The position numbers and the translations under genes are program-made. The notes beneath the pieces were generated by a model. It was not told the DNA's origin. It made no database searches and saw only the letters and a list, made by a program, of their open reading frames with translations. A stretch of 64,000 nucleotides of DNA from Aminobacter ciceronei (GTDB lineage Bacteria; Pseudomonadota; Alphaproteobacteria; Rhizobiales; Rhizobiaceae), in assembly GCF_014138625.1 (NCBI RefSeq), contig NZ_JACJHY010000005.1:62001-126000 (forward strand), given 5' to 3'. Within the stretch, counting starts at the first letter, position 1. Each line of letters starts with the position of its first letter. Below are positions 24,687 to 32,552 of this stretch, one piece after another.

Positions 24687-25289
24687 TCAGTCGCTGGTGA
24701 AGGGGATAACAAGGAAGATGCGGTCGCTGCCGGGTGCCGCCGAAACCACGACGACCTCGGCACCCTTCTGGATGATGCTGCCCTGGTCTGCGGGGCGCGC
24801 CTTGATCGTGTGAAGGTCGCCATGTTCGTCGCGCACGCGGATCGCGCCGGGAACGCCGTCATCGAGCGGGCCGAGTGTGACGACGCCACGCCGGCCGATC
24901 ATGTGTTCGCGTGTCACCGCGTAGCTTTCGTCGCGTGGCAGCACCTTGGCGATGCCGTTGCCGACGAGCTTGGTGACGGTGACACTGGCCGGGACGGCAA
25001 CCACCAAGTAAGCCCAGGCCGGCAGGCCAGGGATCGTGCCGTCGACCAGCATGCCGGTTGCGCCGAAGGTGGTGAGCAGCAGCATGCCGAGGATCGAGAA
25101 TGGCACGCGACCGAAATTCAGCCAGTCGAACAGCTCGCCGATGCTGGTGCCGTCGATCATGTCGGCCACGGAATCGCCGAGCGATACACTGCCGGCGAAG
25201 TAGACGACGATCTGCAACGCACCGAGGCAGAGCCCGGCGAGCAGAGGATAGAGATAAAGCGCTGAGGCGGACGTGAAGTCCTGGAGCAT
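24687..25289 (-). CDS. YqiJ-like membrane protein (OB-fold)
   Basis: The 200-residue protein matches YqiJ/DUF1449. Its hydrophobic N-terminal two-thirds has three transmembrane segments (YLYPLLAGLCLGALQIVVYF, SILGMLLLTTFGATGMLV, AYLVVAVPASVTVT). A C-terminal NfeD-like OB-fold follows (IGRRGVVTLGPLDDGVPGAIRVRDEHGDLHTIKA). NfeD and YqiJ proteins accompany flotillins and probably regulate their assembly. It is followed by the flotillin gene 68 bases later and preceded by the PspA-like gene with a 3-base gap, so the three are one operon. Confidence 0.87.
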   Translation of the reverse strand: MLQDFTSASALYLYPLLAGLCLGALQIVVYFAGSVSLGDSVADMIDGTSIGELFDWLNFGRVPFSILGMLLLTTFGATGMLVDGTIPGLPAWAYLVVAVPASVTVTKLVGNGIAKVLPRDESYAVTREHMIGRRGVVTLGPLDDGVPGAIRVRDEHGDLHTIKARPADQGSIIQKGAEVVVVSAAPGSDRIFLVIPFTSD

Positions 25290-25292
25290 CGC

Positions 25293-26408
25293 TTATTCCT
25301 TGTCCTTGATCTGGTCACGCAGGGCGGCGAGCCTCTCGTCGATCCGGCGGTCGCGCCCGAATGCCTCCAGCTCGGCTAGGTCGTCGCTGCGGGACGCGCC
25401 TGCGGGCAGTTCGGTCAGGCGGCCGACGGCGCTGAGGGCTGCGGCGATCCTGTCCTCCGGCGACGGATGCCGGATGCCGGCGGGTGTCGGCTGGCCCTGC
25501 GCCCGATGCTGGTTGGCGCGGCGTGCGATCTTGACCCGTTCCTCGGCATCGCGGCGCGCGGCGGCGGCGGCATTGAGAGCGGCGCGTGAATCGGCGATGC
25601 GGATGTCGACGTCGTCGATCAGCTTGTCGATCGAGGCAACCTGGGCGTTGATGTCGTCCTGCCGGCCAACGCCCGCGCGCGCCAAGTCTTCGCGGCCGGA
25701 ACGCAGAGCTACCAGAATATTGGCCTCCAGCGCCGTGTGCTCCTCAAGTAGATCGTCGCGCTGCATGGCGTAACGCTTGCGTTCGGCGATGAGGGCGGCC
25801 AGACCCGACTTCAGCTCGTCGGCAGCCTTGTCGATCTCGCGGATGGCCTGTTCGGCGACGGCCTCAGGTGCCTTTTGCTCCAGGCTTTCGATCACGGTGG
25901 TGACGAGGCCTGCCGCGAGGCGGGAAACCCGGCCGGAAATGGACTCGGTCTGCATGGCGTCGATCTCCTTGTTTTGCATTTCTCGGGAAAGAGGCACGGA
26001 TAGCGAATAGGTCCCATCCTGTCGGATGAGGTGAGAAAGCGAAATCTTTTCAGGAATGTCGCTGTATCCTGTGACCAGGAAGCCGGCGAGCACGCGGCCG
26101 TGGAGGCTGGCCAGCGAGAGGGTGTCGACGCCCTTGAACGACATCAGCTTTTCGTCGAGCGGCAGCCTGTCGGCCGACCACGATCCGGCTGCGTATTCGC
26201 GGATACCGTTGGTCACCAGACGGGCCGGCAGACCGGTCTGCAATCTGATCTGCTCGTAAGCGAGGCGCTGCAGCTCGAAGGTATCGGCGCGGTTTGACGG
26301 CGTGTGGGCGTCCAAGATGTCGCGAATACCGGCATAGGCGCGAAATGTGTCCGCAAGATCATTGCGGCCGCTTTCATCTAGGATAAGCTTGTAGTTCGCA
26401 GACTTCAT
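25293..26408 (-). CDS. TnpB-like N-terminal domain fused to a PspA/IM30-like coiled coil
   Basis: The 371-residue protein has two unrelated parts. Residues 1-143 resemble the N-terminal (helical REC and beta-barrel WED) part of IS605-type TnpB proteins: an FELQRLAYEQIRLQTGLPARLVTNGIREYA stretch, LPLDEKLMSFKGVDTLSLASLHGRV, then RQDGTYSLSVPL. The RuvC nuclease and zinc ribbon are absent. From about residue 152 a PspA/IM30-like coiled coil follows. The main ATG has AAGGAGG. Met152 also has AAGGAG nine bases upstream (25965-25970), so the PspA part can start alone at 25955. The gene leads the flotillin operon and is probably envelope-stress related; the TnpB resemblance is recognition only. Confidence 0.7.
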   Translation of the reverse strand: MKSANYKLILDESGRNDLADTFRAYAGIRDILDAHTPSNRADTFELQRLAYEQIRLQTGLPARLVTNGIREYAAGSWSADRLPLDEKLMSFKGVDTLSLASLHGRVLAGFLVTGYSDIPEKISLSHLIRQDGTYSLSVPLSREMQNKEIDAMQTESISGRVSRLAAGLVTTVIESLEQKAPEAVAEQAIREIDKAADELKSGLAALIAERKRYAMQRDDLLEEHTALEANILVALRSGREDLARAGVGRQDDINAQVASIDKLIDDVDIRIADSRAALNAAAAARRDAEERVKIARRANQHRAQGQPTPAGIRHPSPEDRIAAALSAVGRLTELPAGASRSDDLAELEAFGRDRRIDERLAALRDQIKDKE

Positions 26409-26425
26409 GCTTGCCTCCTTACTTC

Positions 26426-26479
26426 AATCACTTAGGAGGTGATTTCGTCATTGTCAAGAAAATCACCAAATCGGTGATT
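26426..26479 (-). promoter_or_regulatory. Promoter with two matching 19-bp inverted repeats
   Basis: Two 19-bp inverted repeats of form AATCAC-N7-GTGATT, AATCACTTAGGAGGTGATT (26426-26444) and AATCACCAAATCGGTGATT (26461-26479), are 35 bp apart centre to centre. On the minus strand a TTGACA -35 box (26452-26457) and a TAAGTG -10 (26429-26434), 17-bp spacer, lie between and under them. A repressor bound at the first site would cover the -10 of the TnpB/PspA operon. No regulator gene is adjacent. Confidence 0.6.
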
Positions 26480-26677
26480 GAGGAATTTTTCGTCGGGCTC
26501 CGTCAGGTTGTGCTCGTGGCTCGCCGGCCGTTTCGGCTGGCTGGCGCCCTGTCCGCACTGCCGCGCAAATATGGACTGCGTCCCGGCGTGGCCGGCATCG
26601 CCAAGGCCCTGGCCGACCAGATGGTCCATTTCGCCGGGGGCGACCGGATCGTGCCGGCATCTTGCGAAATGCCGGGA

Positions 26678-26695
26678 CCCTGTTGCACAACAGGG
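26678..26695 (+). promoter_or_regulatory. Hairpin directly upstream of ybaK
   Basis: Perfect 8-bp palindrome CCCTGTTG-CA-CAACAGGG ending one base before the ybaK ATG. The right arm covers the only purine-rich stretch (CAGGG) that could act as the ribosome-binding site, so the hairpin may limit translation. Confidence 0.4.
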
Positions 26696-26696
26696 C

Positions 26697-27170
26697 ATGT
26701 CGAAGACCACTCCCGCCACGCTCGCCTTGACCAGATCAGGCATTCCGTTTGCGCTCGCGACCTATGAGTATGACGCCGGGGCGGAGCGTGTCGGGCTGCA
26801 GGCGGCGGAGGCGATGGGGGTCTCGCCCGGCATCGTGCTCAAGACCCTGATGGTCGAGGTCGACGGCAGGCCGGCTTGCGTGGTGGTGCCCTCCGACAAG
26901 GAGGTCAACATGAAGAAGGTGGCGGCCGCCTTCGGCGGCAAGGCGGCGCAGATGATGAAGCCCGACGCTGCCGAGCGACTGACCGGTTACAAGGTCGGTG
27001 GAATCAGTCCCTTCGGCCAGCGCAAGCAGGTGCCGACGGCGGTCGAGGAACTCGCGACGCTTGAGGACGAGATCTTCCTGAACGGCGGGCAGAGGGGCCT
27101 GCAGATTCGCATGCGGCCCGGTGACCTGATCGCGGCACTGGGCGCCAAGGCCGCCGACCTGATCCGCTGA
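26697..27170 (+). CDS. ybaK: YbaK/EbsC family aminoacyl-tRNA deacylase
   Basis: The 157-residue protein hydrolyses mischarged aminoacyl-tRNA such as Cys-tRNA(Pro). The YbaK hallmarks are visible: VSPGIVLKTLMVEVDGRPACVVVPSDKEVNMKKVAAAFGGK, with the catalytic lysine in LKT near residue 49, and the C-terminal YKVGGISPFGQRKQVPTAVEE typical of the YbaK (not ProX) subgroup. It starts one base after a perfect 18-bp hairpin that may cover its ribosome-binding site. About 220 bases between this gene and the upstream operators hold no other recognisable gene. Confidence 0.9.
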   Translation: MSKTTPATLALTRSGIPFALATYEYDAGAERVGLQAAEAMGVSPGIVLKTLMVEVDGRPACVVVPSDKEVNMKKVAAAFGGKAAQMMKPDAAERLTGYKVGGISPFGQRKQVPTAVEELATLEDEIFLNGGQRGLQIRMRPGDLIAALGAKAADLIR

Positions 27171-27253
27171 CGTTTCGATCCGGTAAGCTTCTTTCTGCCA
27201 AGTCGATGCAAGTCCGGCAGCACCGCTGTTTTCAGGGCCGCACGGGTCAATCG

Positions 27254-28906
27254 CTACTTCCGCTTGTCGGCAAAATGCTGCTTTAGCCTGGCGATCTCGT
27301 CAGGCGACACGTCCTTGATGTCGGCGACCTGCATCCAGGCGTCGATATAGTGCTCGGCGGCGTAGACGTGGCCATAGCCCATCGGCGCGGTGGTCGCCAT
27401 GGCGAGGTCGAGCGTCAACTGCAGGAAGGTGACGACGGGGTACCAGCGCAACTCGGGCGAGACGTCGGGGCCGCGTGGCGTCTTCATCCAGTCCGGCTCG
27501 CTGTAGAGCGCGTGGGTTTCATAGAAGGTGATCGGGTCGGAGGCGTATTGCAGGTAGACCAGGCGCAGTGGGCCCCATTGAGCGCCCGGAATGTCGAGCG
27601 CGTTCTTCTGTGCGGTGAAGCGGACATAGGAGCCGTCACGGAATTCGGGTAGCCACTCCGGCGAGCCGGGATTGCGGTCGTCGGTGATCGAGTGCCAGAT
27701 TCGGCTGGCGAAGGGCGGGCCGCTGAGCAGCGCGCCTTGATAGGGATCTCCGAGGACCTCGAACAGCTCGTTTGACAGTTCGGTGCTGAGCGCACCAAGG
27801 CTGAGGCCGAAGAGATAGAGTTTCGGGCGCGTATCCCTGGGCAAGGTGTGCCAGTAGCCATAGATTTCGCTGAACAGAGCGCGTGACTGCTCGGCACCGT
27901 AGCCGGGCTCGACCAGGAGCGACAGCCAGCTGGCGAGATAGGAGTATTGGGCGGAGACGCTGGCGACGTCGCCATTGTGCAGGAACTCGATCGGGTCGAT
28001 CGCCTGCTCGTCGACCCAGCCGGTGCCGGTGGGCGTGACGATGACGAGCGTCGAACGCTCGAAGCCGCCGGCGCGCTTCAACTCCTCCAACGCAAGTTTG
28101 GCGCGCTGCTGCGGCGTGTCGCCCGACTGCAGGCCGACATAGACGCGGATGGGTTCCTTGGCCGGTTTGCCGGTGAGTTGGCCGATGTCGGCGGCAGTCG
28201 GGCCGGAGGCGATGTAGGAGCGCCCCATGCGGCCGAGATCCTGCCAGCGTACTAGCGACGCGGCGCTGCCGGTCTTGCCAGGCTCGGCGGGCTGGCGGGT
28301 TTCGGCTGGCATCAATTCATCGAGGCGCTGGAACGAGCTGTCCATCACACGCAGGCCGTAACGGAAGATGATGCCATCGGCGGCCGACCAGAACAGGAAT
28401 ACGGCAATCGTGGTGCCGATGACGTAGGAGACGCGCGTCGGCACGAAGCGGCGCAGCTTTTCCGAGACGAAGACAAGGGTCCGCTTGAACAGACGGCCGA
28501 ACGCCACGAGCACGACGAAGGTGACCAGCGCGATGGCGCCAACCTCAAGCGGATGGGCGGTGTCGACCGGGGCAAGCTGCATCAGCCGGCGGATCGAGTT
28601 CTGCCATTCCGACGCCTGCCACAGGAAAGCGAGACCGACGATGCCGCAGGCGATGGCGGCGATCAGCTTGCCGGCGATCAGGATGCGGGCGCGGAGTTCG
28701 GGCAGCTCGAGATAACGCCAGAGCCAGCGCAGGAAGAAGCCGCAGCCATAACCGACGGCAGCGGAAAGGCCCGACAGCACACCTTGGGTCAGGTAGTTGC
28801 GCGGGATCAGCGTGGGCGTCAGTGACGCTGCGAAAAACAGCGTGCCGAGCAGCAGGCCGGTGGTCGAGAACGAAAACCAGTAGCGGACGGCCCAGTTGCG
28901 CAGCAT
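27254..28906 (-). CDS. Membrane alpha/beta hydrolase (DUF2319-like, two-domain)
   Basis: The 550-residue protein has about five N-terminal transmembrane helices (residues 10-190), starting SFSTTGLLLGTLFFAASLTPTLIPRNYLTQG, the signature of the alpha/beta-hydrolase_9 N-terminal region. A C-terminal hydrolase domain has the nucleophile elbow GLSLG (LYLFGLSLGALSTEL). Its start was moved to the ATG at 28906, just before the first helix; the 37 upstream codons are not family-like. Such proteins are conserved in rhizobia and mycobacteria with no proven substrate. A lipid or cell-envelope ester is plausible. Confidence 0.82.
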   Translation of the reverse strand: MLRNWAVRYWFSFSTTGLLLGTLFFAASLTPTLIPRNYLTQGVLSGLSAAVGYGCGFFLRWLWRYLELPELRARILIAGKLIAAIACGIVGLAFLWQASEWQNSIRRLMQLAPVDTAHPLEVGAIALVTFVVLVAFGRLFKRTLVFVSEKLRRFVPTRVSYVIGTTIAVFLFWSAADGIIFRYGLRVMDSSFQRLDELMPAETRQPAEPGKTGSAASLVRWQDLGRMGRSYIASGPTAADIGQLTGKPAKEPIRVYVGLQSGDTPQQRAKLALEELKRAGGFERSTLVIVTPTGTGWVDEQAIDPIEFLHNGDVASVSAQYSYLASWLSLLVEPGYGAEQSRALFSEIYGYWHTLPRDTRPKLYLFGLSLGALSTELSNELFEVLGDPYQGALLSGPPFASRIWHSITDDRNPGSPEWLPEFRDGSYVRFTAQKNALDIPGAQWGPLRLVYLQYASDPITFYETHALYSEPDWMKTPRGPDVSPELRWYPVVTFLQLTLDLAMATTAPMGYGHVYAAEHYIDAWMQVADIKDVSPDEIARLKQHFADKRK

Positions 28907-29098
28907 GCCTATGCCCCCAATCCTATCAGGCCAACTTGCCGCGTGCCTTGTGCTCAGGCAATGGCACAGCGTCCAAATCTGAGGGAAAGGCAAAGCCTTA
29001 GCTGGGAGCGAGCGCATCCATATTGCGGTCCGCTGGCATCTTCACGTTTCGGGCGCAGTTGAAACTGCAGCCTTTCGGGATCTTGGCGTCGCCCACTC

Positions 29099-29135
29099 AA
29101 ATCCTCATGGTGAGCCTGTCGAACCATGAGGATTT
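29099..29135. repeat. Dispersed palindromic repeat (rhizobial intergenic type)
   Basis: Perfect 13-bp arms (AAATCCTCATGGT / ACCATGAGGATTT) flank an 11-base spacer beginning GAGCCTGTC. Very similar short palindromes with the core CCTCATGGTGAGC are scattered in rhizobial intergenic regions. It lies past the prpE stop codon, in the gap before the hydrolase start, and has no T-run. Confidence 0.6.
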
Positions 29136-29151
29136 GGTGCCGTGAGGGCCG

Positions 29152-31062
29152 TCAGGCCACGCCGATGCCGCGCGCCTTCAGCGCCTCCGTGATCTCGTCG
29201 AGGATGAAGGGGTCGTCGATGGTGGCGGGCATCTTCCAGTCCTCGCGGTCGGCAATCTTCTGCATCGTGCCGCGCAGGATCTTGCCGGAGCGCGTCTTGG
29301 GCAGCCGCTTGATGGTGACCACCATCTTGAAGGCGGCGACGGGACCGATGCGGTCGCGGACGAGGCTAACGACCTCCTTCTCGATCGCTGCCGTGTCGCG
29401 GGAAACGCCCGAGTTGAGCACGATGAAGCCGCAAGGGATCTGACCCTTCATGGCGTCGGCGATGCCGATGACGGCGCATTCGGCGACATCTGGGTGTTCG
29501 GCCACGACCTCCTCCATGCCGCCGGTCGACAGGCGGTGGCCGGCGACGTTGATGATGTCGTCGGTGCGGGCCATGATGAACAGATAACCCTCGTCGTCGA
29601 TGTAGCCGGCGTCGGCGGTCTTGTAGTAGCCGGGGAACTCGGCGAGGTAGGCGTTGAAGAAGCGCTCGTCGGCATGCCACAGCGTCGGCAGGCAGCCGGG
29701 CGGCAAAGGCAGCTTGACCACGACATTGCCGAGCGTGCCGCGCCCGACCTCATGGCCGGCATCATCGAGTACGCGCACGTCGTAGCCAGGCATCGGCACG
29801 CAGGGCGAGCCGTATTTGACCGGCAGCAGACCGAGCCCGACCGGGTTCTGGCTGATCGGGTGGCCGGTCTCGGTCTGCCACCAATGATCGATGACCGGGA
29901 CCTTCAGCTTGTTCTCCGCCCATTTGATGGTTTCTGGGTCGGCGCGCTCGCCGGCGAGGAACAGGGTGCGGAATTTCGTAAGGTCGTATTGCGGCACGAA
30001 GAGGCCTTGCGGGTCTTCCTTCTTGATGGCGCGGAAGGCAGTGGGAGCGGTGAACAGGGCAACGACCCCGTGTTCCGAAATGACACGCCAGAATGTGCCA
30101 GCATCGGGCGTGCCGACCGGCTTGCCCTCGAACAGGATGGTGGTGGCGCCGTGTAGCAGCGGGCCATAGACGATGTAGGAGTGGCCGACGACCCAGCCGA
30201 CATCGGAGGCTGCCCAGAAGACTTCGCCCGGCCTGACGCCGAACTCGTTTTCCATCGACCATTTGAGCGCGACCATGTGGCCGCCATTGTCGCGCACCAC
30301 GCCCTTGGGCTGGCCCGTCGTGCCCGAGGTGTAGAGCACATAGAGCGGATCGGTGGCGGCAACGGGGACACATTCGACCGTGCGGCCGGCAGCCTTGGCG
30401 GCACCGACCGTTGCGGCATAATCGAGGTCGCGCCCGGCGACGAGATCGCAGGCCAGCTGCGGCCGCTGCAGGATGAGGCAGTGTTCCGGCTTGTGGCTGG
30501 CGAGCTCGATGGCACCGTCGAGCAACGGTTTGTAGGCGATGACGCGGCCAGGTTCGATGCCGCAAGAGGCCGAGATGATCAGCCTCGGCGTGGCGTCATC
30601 GATGCGGGTGGCGAGCTCTTTGGCGGCAAAGCCGCCGAACACCACCGAATGTATGGCGCCGAGCCGGGCGCAGGCGAGCATGGCAAAAGCAGCTTCTGCG
30701 ACCATCGGCATGTAGATGATGACGCGGTCGCCTTTTTGCACGCCCTGGTCCTGCAGCACGCTGGCGAGCGCATTCACTTCGGCGAGTAGCCCGGCATAGG
30801 TGAATTTCTGCTGCGTGCCGGTGATCGGGCTGTCGTGGATGAGGGCCACCTGTTCGGCGCGGCCGTCCTGCACATGGCGGTCGAGCGCGTTGTAGCAGGT
30901 GTTGCATTCGGCCCCTGCGAACCACTGGCCATAAACGCCGCCCTCGGCGTCGAAGACCTTGTCCCAGGGCTTGAACCAGTCGATCGCCCGCGCAGCCTCG
31001 GCCCAGAACCCCTCGGGATCGTGGGCCCAACCGTCATAGACCTCGTGATAGCGAGATGGCAT
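29152..31062 (-). CDS. prpE: Propionyl-CoA synthetase
   Basis: The 636-residue enzyme ligates propionate (or another short-chain acid) to CoA with ATP. It is the PrpE branch of the acetyl-CoA synthetase family: N-terminal EGFWAEAARAIDWFKPWDKVFD, P-loop YTSGTTGQPKGVV, WWQTETGHP, and YKTADAGYIDDEGYLFIMARTDDIINVAGHRLSTGGMEE. The C-terminal catalytic lysine is in KTRSGKILRGTM near residue 600. No prpBCD methylcitrate genes lie in the window. Gene ends are clear and a GGAAGGA Shine-Dalgarno precedes the ATG. Confidence 0.9.
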   Translation of the reverse strand: MPSRYHEVYDGWAHDPEGFWAEAARAIDWFKPWDKVFDAEGGVYGQWFAGAECNTCYNALDRHVQDGRAEQVALIHDSPITGTQQKFTYAGLLAEVNALASVLQDQGVQKGDRVIIYMPMVAEAAFAMLACARLGAIHSVVFGGFAAKELATRIDDATPRLIISASCGIEPGRVIAYKPLLDGAIELASHKPEHCLILQRPQLACDLVAGRDLDYAATVGAAKAAGRTVECVPVAATDPLYVLYTSGTTGQPKGVVRDNGGHMVALKWSMENEFGVRPGEVFWAASDVGWVVGHSYIVYGPLLHGATTILFEGKPVGTPDAGTFWRVISEHGVVALFTAPTAFRAIKKEDPQGLFVPQYDLTKFRTLFLAGERADPETIKWAENKLKVPVIDHWWQTETGHPISQNPVGLGLLPVKYGSPCVPMPGYDVRVLDDAGHEVGRGTLGNVVVKLPLPPGCLPTLWHADERFFNAYLAEFPGYYKTADAGYIDDEGYLFIMARTDDIINVAGHRLSTGGMEEVVAEHPDVAECAVIGIADAMKGQIPCGFIVLNSGVSRDTAAIEKEVVSLVRDRIGPVAAFKMVVTIKRLPKTRSGKILRGTMQKIADREDWKMPATIDDPFILDEITEALKARGIGVA

Positions 31063-31295
31063 GGCGTTTCCTTCCCAGGACAGTGGCCCTTGAGGCCGTC
31101 ATTGTTGGCTTAGTTTGTACCCGCCGGCTCGACCGGGCGTCCATTTGACCTTGGTTTAAGAGGCTGTCCGCAAATGCCGTTTTCGACGCGTTTTGGTGCA
31201 CTGCCGCTGTTCTCAAATCGTAGTGCTTGCTGCCGCACTGTAGCAGATCGGCTCATCGCCTTTGACAGGCACGCGCGAAGTTGATCAAAGACGGC

Positions 31296-31451
31296 ATGTC
31301 CAAGGCGCTGTCGCTCCTCATCCTCGCCATCATGGCGATCCAGCTGGTCAAGCCGCTCGGCCTGCCCGGCCTGAGGCGGCGCCGCGATTTCTGGAAACTC
31401 GCGGTGCTGGCGCTGGCGGCGATTTCTGCTACCGCGCTGCTGGGGCACTAG
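31296..31451 (+). CDS. Small two-helix membrane protein (51 aa)
   Basis: This 51-residue hydrophobic protein was found by eye. It has two transmembrane helices (ALSLLILAIMAIQLV and LAVLALAAISATALL) joined by a short basic loop LRRRRDF. Positive charges between two short helices and conserved-looking composition make it a convincing small membrane protein. The stop codon overlaps the convergent TauE stop. It is not assigned to a family. Confidence 0.55.
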   Translation: MSKALSLLILAIMAIQLVKPLGLPGLRRRRDFWKLAVLALAAISATALLGH

Positions 31452-32203
31452 AAAGCCGGCGCCAGGCCCTGCCACGAAATATGCGCGCCGAGCAGGGCCA
31501 GGCCGGCAAAGAACCAGCGCCTGAAGGTTTCAGCCGCGATGCGACCGCGCAGCCAGCCGCCGAGCCACATGCCGGCAAGCGCCGGCAGGATCGCGAAGGC
31601 CGACATGCCGACCTGATGGAGCGGAACCGCATCGTTGGCCCACAGGCCGATACCGAGCGCGACGGTCGAGACGGTGAAGGACAGCCCCAGCGCCTGCACC
31701 AGATCGTCGCGGCCAAGGCCGATCCCGCCGAGATAGGGCACGGCCGGGATGACGAAGACACCGGTGGCGCCGGTCATGATGCCGGTGAGCGCACCGACAA
31801 CAGGGCCGGCCCAAGGTTCGGCGACCGGCGGCACCGACATGTTCAGCTTGAGCAGGCCGAGCGCTGCATAGGCGAGCAGTACAAGCCCGAGGCCCGCGGT
31901 GACGATTGATGTGTAGCCGCTGGTGATCAGCCCGGTGAAGGCGAGCGTTGCCGCGGACACGGCTGTCATCATCGGCCACAGGCGCCGCACGAGTGCTGCG
32001 ACATCGGGGCCGGCGAGCAACTGCCAGATGTTGGTGACGAAGGAGGGCAAGAGCAGGATGGCGGCGGCTTCCGCCGGCAGCATGACGAGGCCGAGCAGCC
32101 CCATGGCGACTGTCGGCAGGCCAAGCCCAACCACGCCCTTGACCAGCCCGGCAAGGACGAAGACGGCGCCGACGACGATGATGAGCAGGTAGGGCTCAGG
32201 CAT
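31448..32203 (-). CDS. TauE/SafE family anion exporter
   Basis: The 251-residue inner-membrane transporter has about eight hydrophobic segments and the TauE/SafE (DUF81) repeats. FVLAGLVKGVVGLGLPTVAMGLL is the first signature, and GVFVIPAVPYLGGIGL the second. The family exports sulfite, sulfoacetate or other anions. The start is the ATG at 32203; an in-frame ATG four codons upstream is also possible. A hairpin-rich leader lies directly upstream (32224-32323). Its 3' end touches the small membrane gene on the opposite strand. Confidence 0.85.
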   Translation of the reverse strand: MPEPYLLIIVVGAVFVLAGLVKGVVGLGLPTVAMGLLGLVMLPAEAAAILLLPSFVTNIWQLLAGPDVAALVRRLWPMMTAVSAATLAFTGLITSGYTSIVTAGLGLVLLAYAALGLLKLNMSVPPVAEPWAGPVVGALTGIMTGATGVFVIPAVPYLGGIGLGRDDLVQALGLSFTVSTVALGIGLWANDAVPLHQVGMSAFAILPALAGMWLGGWLRGRIAAETFRRWFFAGLALLGAHISWQGLAPAF

Positions 32204-32552
32204 GGCCGTGACCATGCAATGGTGCCTGACATACAGGCAAGTGCCCCCCACAGTTATGGGGGGTTCGCCGGGGCAAAACCCCATCCCAACCCCGGCGAAC
32301 CTTACCTGACCGCAAGGGTCAGGCTCCGGCCATCGCCGGCAGCTCATATCAAGCAGGATGCGTGCCAGCTGTTTCTGTGCCGGATTGGGACAAGGCGCCG
32401 GGCTGTCGCCCTACAAGTTGACGACGTAAGATCCTGGCGATCGGCTGATGGTCCGTCATGAAGGGCGAGGGGATGACAATGACCGATGGCGATGTAAGAC
32501 GCAGCAGCCGCGTTTTGTGGTATCTTGATACGTCCAGCGTTGGGAGCGGGGG
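32204..32552. other. Intergenic region between TauE and the next gene
   Basis: This 349-bp gap holds the hairpin cluster at 32224-32323 (listed separately) on the TauE side and a promoter-like AT-richer stretch (GTATCTTGATACG near 32520-32532) on the side of the plus-strand gene at 32553. No gene is recognised in it. Confidence 0.5.
32224..32323 (-). promoter_or_regulatory. Hairpin-rich leader of the TauE gene
   Basis: Four hairpins sit in a row in 100 bases: GCCTG/CAGGC (32224-32238), CCCCCC/GGGGGG (32244-32263), a perfect 12-bp arm pair GGTTCGCCGGGG / CCCCGGCGAACC (32262-32273 and 32290-32301), and CCTGACC/GGTCAGG (32305-32323). If transcribed on the minus strand they form a structured 5' leader ending about 20 bases before the TauE start. 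A riboswitch or attenuator is possible but no known class was recognised. Confidence 0.45.

Noticed and set aside
26411-26767. 118-codon plus-strand frame across the operator region before ybaK
   Set aside because: It contains the paired operators, overlaps the ybaK start and has no recognisable domain.
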